Assembly: GCF_963676685.1 (NCBI RefSeq)
Contig: NC_092347.1
Span: 66,164,596-66,228,595, forward strand
DNA: 64,000 nucleotides
Source of the DNA: Mytilus edulis
Taxonomy: Eukaryota > Mollusca > Bivalvia > Mytilida > Mytilidae
Reading direction: 5' to 3'
Shown: in pieces, positions 45,401 through 55,079 of the stretch
Numbering within the stretch: the first letter of the stretch is position 1
How the letters are laid out: the number at the start of each line of letters is the position of its first letter
Position numbers and translations under genes: made by a program
Notes under the pieces: generated by a model
What the model was told of the DNA's origin: nothing
The model's input: the letters and a program-made list of their open reading frames with translations, nothing else
Databases searched by the model: none

Positions 45401-46560
45401 GCAGTTTTTATACTGTATACAAATGCGTTTCTTTCGTTATGAATATGCCAATGACTTGTAAGTTTTGATAAAAATATCTTAAGGTCACACTGTGCCTTGA
45501 CTAATGACATCTCTATAAAGCAAGCTGTAAATAAGGTTCAAGTGTTTCCTGAACAAGTAGGTCGATACACAACTTTTGTTTTGTTTTCATTCGTTTGCAC
45601 TTTCTATTATGTATAACATGCATTTTATTTCATGTTGATGATATTTGAAACTATATTTCGGAGGCTTTATGACAATACATATATAGTCTATTCGTTATAA
45701 GCAAACTACCTGCGTGTCACACTACGACTGCCAACATATAAAAAATTCCAATAAAACTATAAAAAGGACTACAAGGTAAAACAAAACAACTTATTTTTAT
45801 TTTACAAAACATTTTATGACGTACAAATGATAATTTTAATCTATAACATAACTAAGATGCATCCTTGACGCTCTTCTGGATTTACCTTTATCAGGTAAAA
45901 ATAACTATCTTAATTTTGAAAGCCAAGAATGTATAAATTCCTGAACACATAAGGAGTATTATGACCAAAATGGACATAAAAATAATAGACAAGATCAACT
46001 TTGTCGAAGAAAGATGGAACCCAAGTTTTTTTAAAGTTTCTAAAATTATATATCTAACGGAGAATTTCAAAAGGGACATGGAACCTTAGTTTCTGAGTTT
46101 TTTCTAAATTATTAGATGGAGAATTTCAAAAAAGTATTTATAAATCAAGTTCGTACCGAAACACTGACAACTGACCTTATAACAACATTAAGAACTAACA
46201 TTTCATTAGCAGCGTTTTCGACCCAGTGCTAAACAAATGAACAAATTAAACATAAAATATTGAAACATAACACAAAGTAGTATATATCACTTCTGTTACT
46301 GTTCTTCATCTATAGAGAATTGCTGAAATGTCCTCAAGTGAGGATTGGTATTATCGGTAGACACGGTTGTCCCTACGATTTTATATTATTTGTCCATTTA
46401 TTCATTGTATTTTATTTTTTTCGATCAAGGTTTCAAATTAATATTGACACCTTTTCTCATTTTTAATAAATGTTTATTAGTATAGAATCTAACATTATAT
46501 ACTATATACTGTTATTAAAATATTACAAATATATATATAAAGTCATACCATTTTGAACAT
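42434..46560 (-). CDS. temptin-like secreted protein B (four exons)
   Basis: Coding exons (minus): 46549-46560, 44533-44730, 43696-43846 and 42434-42546. All three GT-AG introns fall at the same places and phases (0, 0, 1) as in gene A. The product has 157 residues: a signal peptide, YPWFRNNIPNG, VWEAVGHF, KKNPFG, WTQSLCKGDSDGDG, NGEELGDPNCTW, GHPG, then the last exon ICEPIGSK, FTCDCLEEG, NLDERN. About 18 residue differences separate it from gene A, several non-conservative and clustered just after YP and at the start of exon 3, with no frameshift or stop in either copy. After exon 3 the frame stays open into a dispersed repeat (to about 43469); I reject that read-through because the donor and exon 4 are conserved in both genes. 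A 450-bp insertion separates its TATA candidate from the ATG. Confidence 0.88.
42958..43167 (-). other. ORF in intron 3 of temptin-like gene B, broken in unit 1
   Basis: 69 codons (starts MILKIGMNSDGKCPL). The matching segment in unit 1 (about 34980-35178) begins the same way but is frameshifted by an added base and meets a stop. Upstream sequence ends in CTATCAG, acceptor-like. It may be a remnant exon or chance. No family recognised. Confidence 0.3.
43245..43490 (+). mobile_element. Penelope tail fragment in intron 3 of temptin-like gene B
   Basis: Single-copy counterpart of 35269-35636, with 'GCCATGACGTTGGCAGTTTA' and 'GACTGTCCCTCTGGTATCTA'. Confidence 0.82.
44290..44430 (-). repeat. dispersed repeat fragment in intron 2 of temptin-like gene B
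   Basis: Counterpart of 36547-36725 with a partial deletion at its left side; shares 'CATTCGTTTGATGTGTTTTA'. Confidence 0.7.
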
Positions 46561-46614
46561 TGTGGTCTATCCTTATCCTTCTTTTAACTGAAAAATAAAT
46601 TGATGATTCAGATC

Positions 46615-47072
46615 AAACAAGAATGTGTCCACAGTACACGGATGCCCCACTCTCAGTATCATTTTATGTTCAGTGGACCGTGAAAATGAAATAAAAATAT
46701 AATTTGGCATTTAAATTAGAAAGATAATAGCATAAGGAACATGTGTAATAAAATTCAAGTTGATTGGACTTCCTCAAAAACTACCTTGACCAAAAACTTT
46801 AACCTGAAACTTGCACTTTCATTTTCTATCTTCAGTGGACCGTAAAATTGGGGTCAAAAGTCTTATTTGGCATTAAAATTAAAAAGAGCATATCATAGGG
46901 AACATGTGTACTTTGTTTGAAGTTGATTGGACTTCAACTTCATCAAAAACTACCTGGACCAAAAATTTTAACCTGAAACGGAACAGACGGATGGACGCAT
47001 GGACGGACGGACACACAGACGCACAGAACAGAAAACATTATGCCCCTCTACTATCGTAGATGAGGCATAATA
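46615..47072 (+). mobile_element. about 450-bp insertion upstream of temptin-like gene B
   Basis: Unique to unit 2. Contains two internal 'TTCAGTGGACCGT' modules, a GGACGGACGGACACAC stretch and an end 'TATCGTAGATGAGGCATAAT'. ATCAAA flanks it on both sides, a possible 6-bp target duplication. It moves the TATA candidate (47134-47143) to about 575 nt from the ATG. Confidence 0.8.
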
Positions 47073-47133
47073 AATCAAACTATTACTTATATTTATGTAC
47101 GTTCGTCATTACATTGAGAAGACATCCGGGCTA

Positions 47134-47143
47134 CCTTTTTATA
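47134..47143 (-). promoter_or_regulatory. TATA box candidate of temptin-like gene B
   Basis: TATAAAAAGG on the minus strand, conserved with 39855-39864. The inserted element lies between it and the coding start, so this copy may have a longer leader, a leader intron holding the insertion, or impaired expression. Confidence 0.5.
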
Positions 47144-47659
47144 ATAAGCAGGTGAAATATAACAAAACTTATTCACCTTTCAACTCACGTCTAATTTGTT
47201 ATGTTTAATGCGACACTTATAACCAAGGCTTTTATGATTTTTACTTCAACAATTTTAGTTAAAAATGTTGACTGATACTAACAAAGCATAAATAATCTTT
47301 ATTAGATGTTAAACATGTTTCAACTTTTTCTTCCCATCTCCGAACTTGACCTTTAAAACCTTGTCAAAAAGCGGGGAAAAAAAGGATGACGCAAGTAGGT
47401 ATTGTTTACAATAAAAAGAAGGAAATATGAATATATTTCCTCAAAATCGAGATGATGTAATGATTATTACCATGACGTATATGGAATGTTAATTGTTCTG
47501 ATAAGGAAATGTAGGAGAGAAAAAACAACGAAAATTAAAAATTTCGAATTTCAAAGTTCTAAAAATAACAGGTTAACTCGGACGAAAGTGCGTTATACGA
47601 GGGATATCTTCATACCAACAATAAGCCAATGCTACTTTAATTATCGTCGTCCTTAACAT

Positions 47660-47840
47660 GTAAATAAACTCATCATAGATACAAGTATTGAAATTTTGTA
47701 TTTGCGCTAGACGCGCGTTTCGTCTACAAAAGACTCATCAGTGACGCTCGAATAAAAAGAATTAAAAATGTCAAATAAAGTACGATGTCAAAGAGTACTG
47801 AGGACCAAAAATTCATAAACGTTTTGTCAAATACAAAGTG
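47660..47840 (+). repeat. satellite-family partial unit
   Basis: 'AATAAACTCATCATAGATAC', 'GCTAGACGCGCGTTTCGTCT', 'GACTCATCAGTGACGCTCGA'. Single diverged unit just beyond the duplication. Confidence 0.8.
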
Positions 47841-47872
47841 TATGTCATTTTTATTGCGAACAACAAACAATC

Positions 47873-47991
47873 TATATAGGCAACCATGTTTTCTCGAATT
47901 ATCGTTCGTTCGTCGTCAACAGTACTTTTTTTAACGAACTTGACTGGCTATAAAGTCCTCTCCAGTCAAAGTCGTTAAGGTTGCCTATATA
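47873..47991. repeat. 119-bp foldback
   Basis: Perfect 13-bp outer arms TATATAGGCAACC / GGTTGCCTATATA, and an inner hairpin TTGACTGG / CCAGTCAA (about 47939-47968). No coding content; possibly a miniature transposon. Confidence 0.75.
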
Positions 47992-47999
47992 TGGTCGTC

Positions 48000-49684
48000 T
48001 ACAGCTACAAATTTTGTTACTTTTTTTTAGAGCAATTATTTGATCGCCAATTTAGTTATGAAAATGTAATTGTAGTGTTTATCATTTTACATATTGTTTT
48101 ATTTGTTCCCGTCCTGAACATTGATGAAATGTTCACCACTGGACGTTAAGCAAATAACTAGCAACCAGTTCAATCAATATATACGTCAACAGCGTTTGAA
48201 TAAAAATAAACCCTTTGAAATTCATGAAAAAAATATGTAAACAGACCTAACAACACAATGCTATTGCGAATCAAACTGGAATGTTAAACATCGACGATTA
48301 TATAGCAATTAAACTTTACTACGCACATGCACTTCTTTTTAAATCTGAACTATTACTTATAATAGTTGACATAATAAAATGTTTATTGTGTAACCTCAAC
48401 ATATGAGTCTCTCTCAAATCAATAACTTTATCAGCGGTTGTCTTTAATCATATCTTACTGTTTTTGTGTCGTAAAATAGAATTCGGAATTGATGCCAGTT
48501 AAAAATTCAAATTGTTCTAGACAAGAAACTAGACGTACTTGATGTGTTGCTTTTACATTGGTTAGTTGTTGAAGACCGTACATATGTTAACATCTAGATG
48601 CCCTTGGTCTTTTAAATATTTTTTTTGGTTTCTTTCTTTGGAGTTAGCCTGTTGCATTCTCGTTGGCGTAATCCTCAATCCTACTCTCTTTGTTAATTTT
48701 CACACCATAATGCCATTAAATTTGACCAGATATCCTGTATTTATCGTGCTTATCCTGAACAGAAAGACCCCAACGAAACTATTGAAGGATATGATTTTGA
48801 AATAACCATAATACATTTATTGTGTTCTAACATCCTTAATTATATAGTATACTACCTGAAAGCAGTAGTAAAATGAAGCAGAGAAATCATAGAAAATTTC
48901 TTTTATCCTAGTTACATTGAGAAAGACAAGAAAATATAAGTATATAAAAACAATCATTTGAAGTTTTGTTAAGATTAATAATAACGATTATAATCAAAAT
49001 CATGAATGTTTCTATGTCATGATATAATCACTACTTCGGAGAATTACAAAGAGCGACAACTATAGAGTACATCTAATTTAACGTCAAATGCATATAGCAT
49101 ACGCACTTGGGAGTCATAATAGTACATCTTTATTTGTATGAAACAAAAAAAATGCTGTAAAGAAATCGACGATGATACAAATCTCGACGTTCAAATTTTC
49201 GAGTCATATTCATTTAAGTATAATTAAATATAAAACAGAGGCGGGAACAAATTGGAGATTCAATAAGATGGCAGATGACATTAAATGTAAGACAAAGAAA
49301 TAGAAATTGCAACAAGGAACGAAAATCGTCTTGATTTTAATTTTTTGTATGAATTATTTTCTATCACTGGGACCAGGTAAAATGATGTATAATCTGGTAA
49401 AAAGATGTAAATTCTTATAGTATATATAATAATACGGCGAAACCAGTTTGTATAGTTTTTAAAGAAACTACAACGTATTATCAAAATATTATTTACTTGG
49501 CCCTTTAAATAGCCTGAACAGATTTTTTTTCGGTCATAACCTACGGCTTATAAAATAACATGTCTGAAGTTGCCATTAAATAAGCCTTAATAAGACTTCA
49601 CACTGTATGCTGATGGAATACAAAGTTTAAAGGATGTTACGAGAGAAACACCTTTTTAAGCATTATAGTATAGAAAATCAAATG
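48000..49684. other. no supported gene
   Basis: AT-rich. The ORF at 48566-48805 (79 codons, hydrophobic) has no recognisable domain and no repeat or paralogue support in the window. Confidence 0.45.
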
Positions 49685-49872
49685 TCACAATATAAGATTA
49701 GGATTACACTTATACATCCATGTCTTGCAATCCGTGGCAGTTTGACCTAAAGACATGAAATAAGTATTTGCTGCCTCATCTTCAATCCAACGACATTTAG
49801 AATACAAAAGCAGACTGATCGGTTCAGTGTCAGGATAATGTACCAGGATAAAGATGACAGGTCTACCTGTGT
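49685..49872 (-). other. candidate terminal coding exon, unassigned
   Basis: A minus-strand frame of about 62 codons ends in TGA at 49685-49687 and reads like ordinary protein (GRPVIFILVHYPDTEP, SKCRWIEDEAANTYF, DCKTWMYKCNP). It is preceded by CACACAG, a possible but weak acceptor lacking a clear pyrimidine tract. No start codon, partner exon or family found. Could be the last exon of a gene reaching in from the right, or chance. Confidence 0.25.
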
Positions 49873-50139
49873 GACGTCAAACGCCCGATTCTAGGTCAGA
49901 GTTAATGTTTATCTAACCATGTGTCTGTCAGAGTCAGAATTCGGTCCCAGTACTTAAAATCTTTCAATCCTTTATGGGTGGATTTTACATATGTATATAT
50001 AAAATCGTATAATTAAAATGCAAAATGTTTGCTTTTTATGGTGATTAAGATGATAACACCATGTTGATTGCTGTGCCTCTTTTTTGACATGTTTTCCTAT
50101 TGTGTCTGTTTGCTTTGTCCACGCGTCGTTGTCAATATA

Positions 50140-50330
50140 ATGGAATTTGACGCGACTGTCATACAAGTGAGATATTCAATAAACCATTTCTACATAAGAA
50201 AATGCCTGTACGAAGTCAGGAATATAACAGTTGTTATTCATTCGTTTGATGAGTATTATCTTTTGATTTTGCCATTTGAATGTCCTCGGAGTTCAGTACT
50301 TTTGTGATTTTACTTTTTTTACAAACTGTA
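50140..50330 (-). repeat. dispersed repeat fragment
   Basis: Same family as 36547-36725 ('CGACTGTCATACAAGTGAGA', 'CATTCGTTTGATGAGTATTA', 'CCTCGGAGTTCAGTACTTTT'). Confidence 0.75.
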
Positions 50331-50734
50331 CTAACCGATAAAAATATGACTCAACGTGTCGGTCTTACAAAGCAGGGTCATCTCTGTTTTACATGATATA
50401 ATCTCATTCTGAAATGCATGTCACATTTGACACTAAAATGTTTAACACCATTCCATCATCAACTATTGTAAGTTCTTGCTTGAACTGGTATTTTGTATCT
50501 TTCCTATAACTTTTTTTCAAATTTAATAAAAGTGCAAACACTGAAATGTCTCACCTGCTTTACTGATCAAAGTTAGATTTAGTTCAAAGTTCTTAATGAA
50601 GAAAGTCTTTACTACATCACATACATTAATATCATTAATTATCGATGTAAATGTAGTCAATTTCATATATATATGTAAGTGCGGTAATATATTTCATAGG
50701 TTAATAACATCCGATATGTTTAAATTATATAATA

Positions 50735-51075
50735 TTATAGTCCGGAATAAGAAGATATGGTAAGAGTGCCAATGAGACAACTCTCCATCCAAGACACAAT
50801 TTGTTAACCATTAATTTATAGGTCAAAGTACGGTCTTCATCACGGAGCCCTGGCTCACACCGAACAGCAAGCTTTAAAGGCCCCCAAAATGACTAGTGTA
50901 AAACCATTCAAACGGGAAACGAGAAACACTTATGAGCAACAACTTCTGAACATCAGATTCCTGACTTAGAACAGGTGCAAACAAATGCAGCGGGTTTTAA
51001 CGTTTTAATAGGTACAAGCTTTCCCTCTTATCTGAAACAACAGTGTAACATCACAACAGAGAAAGACGCATTACA
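50735..51075 (+). repeat. about 340-bp dispersed repeat
   Basis: Begins 'AAGAAGATATGGTAAGAGTG' and contains 'GGTCTTCATCACGGAGCCCT'. A reverse, shorter copy is at 62060-62260. Organised like 30705-31110, so probably a subfamily. Confidence 0.8.
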
Positions 51076-51692
51076 AAATATTAATTAAAGACATTTTACA
51101 CACGTGAACATACATTGAACGAACAAATTTGATCTATGACACAATGTAAATACAATATCAATAGCATAAGGGGTGAGTAAATAAAGGCAACAGTAGTATA
51201 TGTTATGCTTTACCACTTATCAGAAGAACAAGTTTATTCATTTCTTTAAGTCCTTTTTTATATATATTATACATAATATATGCCCAATAGATCATTTATT
51301 TCTAATATAAGGTTAAACAATTTCAATGATTTTGTTGGCTGTTGTTACCTCATTTAAAAGATAGGTATTTAACTATTGTATGTAACCATGAAACCTATCT
51401 TATTTCTATTTAGAAATTTAGGAAAAAATAAGTTTAAAAAATAAACACTTACAGACATGCCAAACAAGAGGAACCTTAAAATTTAGTTTTTCCTCAGTTA
51501 AGGTGTGGATTGTTGGTTATAAAACCCTTTTTTTTAACAAAAGTCTAAAAATAAAAAATTAATATATTGATAAATCTGAGAATCAAGTAATTATTTAAAA
51601 TCTGTTTTTATAATATCTTTTATTTTATTGTGGCTGTTGTCATTTCAGTTAAAAAGAATTTTATTTTAACAGTTTCAATTAAGAATAAGTAG

Positions 51693-51985
51693 GGGTGTTT
51701 TGGTCAAGTATGGTTCAGACTGGTCGAGAATTTGTCAGTCCTTTGGTCGAGTATGGTTTAATAGACTGAAAAAATAGGTCGAGTACAGGTCGAGTATGGG
51801 TTAAGACTGTTTCAGACTGGTCGAGTAATAGTTCAGACTATTTTCAATGTCATAGTTAACGGTCAAGTACATATTATTACAGTCGAGTATGGTTAAGACT
51901 GGGGTCGAGTAATGTCAAATAAAATTCAGACCAATTCAGACTCGTCGCGAAAAAAATCAGGAGAGTCGAGTACAGATATAGGCCA
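51693..51985 (+). repeat. degenerate tandem array of GGTCGAGTA/TTCAGACTG
   Basis: The two words GGTCGAGTA(T/C) and (T/A)TCAGACTGGTCGAG alternate about ten times over roughly 290 bp, with irregular spacing and many substitutions. Non-coding. Confidence 0.8.
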
Positions 51986-52257
51986 TTCAGACTTTAATTG
52001 GTTTGCAGTATAACGATTTTGGAAAATACGTTGAAGGTATAAAAAGTCGTGAGATTTTTGAACGCAATTTTGTTCTCAGTATCCTGGTTCTTTGGTTCTA
52101 AACTTCTAAACCATGGTAACCGGTTTAACATCTTGGTTGTTTGTGATATATAGAAACCCAACTTATTGGCCGTATACGGGTTCTCTTCTGATGTTCCCGT
52201 TGAACTTTGAGAAGTATCTGAATAAAACGATAAAGTGGTTCAAAGACGTGTAACTTT

Positions 52258-52397
52258 AATCTTGGAATTGTCAACACTAATTTTGAAATTTCCAACATAA
52301 ATCTTGGAATTATCAAATGTAATCTTGGAATTTCTAATTTTGATCTTGGAATAATTAAAACTAGTCTTGGAATTGTTAACTTTAATCTTGAAATAAC
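52258..52397 (-). repeat. 21-bp minisatellite, about 6.6 units
   Basis: Units AATCTTGGAATT + about 9 variable bases repeat every 21 bp with no length change. Because 21 bp is seven codons, minus-strand frames stay open and read as heptads such as NSKI or IPRL; two overlapping ORFs (52125-52424 and 52240-52473) result. No evidence that it is translated. Confidence 0.88.
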
Positions 52398-53169
52398 GTT
52401 GAAAAAATATATAACAAAATGCATAGAAGTAAGCTGAAAGAGAGTTTAACAGAGCAAAAAGTAGAAACATCAAGGAATTTAAGGAAATTGCTGTGTGAAT
52501 CTATGGAGAAATGCGTTTCTGAAAAATTCTTTATCAAATTGATCTAAACATGCTAAAATAAGTAAATATTAAAAACTATTGGTAGTTTATTCTTACCAAG
52601 ATTACTGTATATGTTGGTCGAGGATCACTGGAAATAAATGCACCACTATAGGGACAACTAAGTAGATATACAGTAGTCTGTGTAACAGATTGTCATTGCT
52701 GCGTCAACAATTTTTCTTGCATATAAATATTTACTTCATTTGAATTTTAAAAGTGTAAGAAAACATTGATTTCTTGTCTCAAGTACCGTGTGTTGCACTT
52801 ATAAACATTTCTTTCTGTTTTTAAAACATGATAAAAATGTTTATAATTACAAGGCTGTCTTAATATACATTCAAATATGAGATGGATTGCATTTCTTTCA
52901 AATGAATCAGAAAACATGCATATGCTGACAAAAATTTAAGTCTTGTTTTCAAATTCTTTTAAAATTAAATCAGTGGTGGGTATAAATAGTACTGTAAAAA
53001 GAGAAGTTTGAGTATATGTAGTTATTTCTGTGAAGCTATAATATTGATAAACATGCATGGGTTTAACGAGTACATTATGTAAGTAGATAAGAGTACAAAA
53101 GTTTGAAAGACGGGGAGAGGATACAGAAGGGTCCAATTAAAAACTATCCGTCAAAAACTAATATACTAG

Positions 53170-53340
53170 TAGTTATAAAAGATACCATGATTATAATTTG
53201 ATACGCCAGACGCGCGTTTCGTATATATAAGACTTATCAGTGACGCTCAGATTAAAATCGTTATAAAGCCGAACAAATACAAAGTTGACCAGCATTGAGG
53301 ACCCCAAATTCCAAAAAGTCTTTTTACAAAAAAAGGCTAA
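53170..53340 (+). repeat. satellite-family partial unit
   Basis: 'ATACGCCAGACGCGCGTTTC' and 'GACTTATCAGTGACGCTCAG', then 'AGCATTGAGGACC'. Confidence 0.75.
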
Positions 53341-54880
53341 TATACATCACCATGGCTTAAGTATATAAATAAAGTATAAGTAACAATCGAAAATTTTCAA
53401 AACACTCAACAGACATGTTTTTAGATTGATCGAACACCGCAATCACCTGCCAAAAAAACCGGTGTAGACTATAATTCTCTCAAAGGATAGTTAGTTTTTT
53501 TCAAGCAGAACTTTTCCTACACGGAGAAGAAAAATAGAGAAGAAATCATCACTTTATATATTTTGAGAGGACTATGATAAATTGCTTCACCGAAATGTCC
53601 CTATGTGTCAGTTTAATTAAGGCATGTTTTTATGGTCATAGCATGTGCTTGAGATGCTTTTCCTATCGGTGCACTGGTCTGGCTGCCTTTTTAACTTCAT
53701 GTTCAAGCGTTTCTCCCAGTCTTTGTTTATTTGTTATCTTTATTTGTATCTTTTGATTTCTTACTTAAATAATAATTATTGCACATAAGAAAAAATACTG
53801 CTGTAATTTAAAATGAAAAGTGACTAAAGATTTATGTTTTTTTTGCATGTAATATATGACACCAGCTTACGTTCTTTACACATGGACTCGGTAAGCTAGG
53901 ATTTTTCAGTATGCTGTATAATGACCCCGTGGTCATTTTACCGGATGTTATTTGACCCCAGGTTCACTTTTTAGGGGGTTCAAAATTCCATATGACACCG
54001 GTACTATAAAGGATCGTAGCTGCATTTTGAAAATAAATTGATCTGATTCATATGAAAATATGTCAATCAAAGTCAACATGATTAGAACAAGAGTTTCTAA
54101 ACCTTGTCGTTATATATGACTCGAGAAATAGATATATTTTTGCAAACTTTTTTTTAATAACCATCCCTCTCCTGTCAGAATGAAAAATAAGATTTCGAGT
54201 ATTTGGTAATCTATTAGGTTAAAAAAACCTTCATATCGCTTTATAAGAAGATTATAACTTCTAAACATGAGTAGAACTTGTGACTATCCAGTGCACATGG
54301 ATTCTCCAAACGTAAGTAGTTTGGCAATTCTGACGTTTTGTTGTCTTTCTTTTCTCTGTGTTGTATCTTGTTCGACGTTATTTCTTTATTTTGGTGAAAT
54401 TCCAGTTAACTATGGCGTTGTCCTTTTATTTTCTAGTACTCCTTTAGTACGTTCTTTTTCTTTTTTTTAAACAATAGTATAAATTGTACTTGTACATGTA
54501 CATGAAACAATGCGTAGGCCCTATTATTTAAATAACTGTCGGAAATGTAGTTGATTCGTACTGTTAAAGTTTGTAGTTATTTCGCATTGATTAAAATGTA
54601 CTGTGTTCTTGGAAAGAAATGTAAATGCATATCCTTTTAGTATTTAAAATAGCTGCACTTTATTAAGTATTTTAACAGGACACTAACTTATGTTTAAGTG
54701 TATGAATCTCTCTTAAATTGTACTACAAGGATTCATACAACATAAGGAAAGCTGGGATTGAGTTTGGGGGTAATTACTCCAAGGACGGTTCAATATTTGG
54801 GGGAAATTTATTTTTTCATTTTTAATTTGGGAATCATTAAACTTTTTCTAAAATTTGTTTGAACTTTCTGATTTTTTACA
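53341..54880. other. no supported gene
   Basis: AT-rich. Small ORFs at 53574-53756 and 54267-54470 are hydrophobic and unsupported; the second contains 'TATGGCGTTGTCCTTTTATT', a probable Penelope-tail relic. Confidence 0.45.
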
Positions 54881-54884
54881 TTTA

Positions 54885-55078
54885 CAACTGCACAGTATTG
54901 CACAATAGCAAAGTATTGTGCAATATCAAGAAATCTTCGATTGCACATAATTGCACAATAACACAGTATTGCGTCACATCACAGTATTGCGGAAAAGCAT
55001 AGTACTGCACAAAATCGTAGTATTGCGCAAAAACGTAGTATTTGCGCAAAAGTACAGTATTGGGCAATAGCAAGAAAT
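54885..55078 (+). repeat. AGTATTGC(A/G)CAA tandem array abutting the Penelope element
   Basis: About ten irregular units of 16-19 bp built on CAGTATTGC(G)CAA(A)A. 'AAGAAATCTTC' occurs twice (about 54939 and 55070), the second right at the 3' end of the retroelement. The minus ORF at 54882-55142 reads through it and is not a gene. Confidence 0.88.
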
Positions 55079-55079
55079 C

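Larger units (their letters stand above)
40765..47235. repeat. segmental duplication unit 2 (carries temptin-like gene B)
   Basis: Collinear with 31168-39960 in direct orientation. It lacks most insertions found in unit 1 and has its own at about 46615-47072. Both edges are approximate. Confidence 0.92.
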
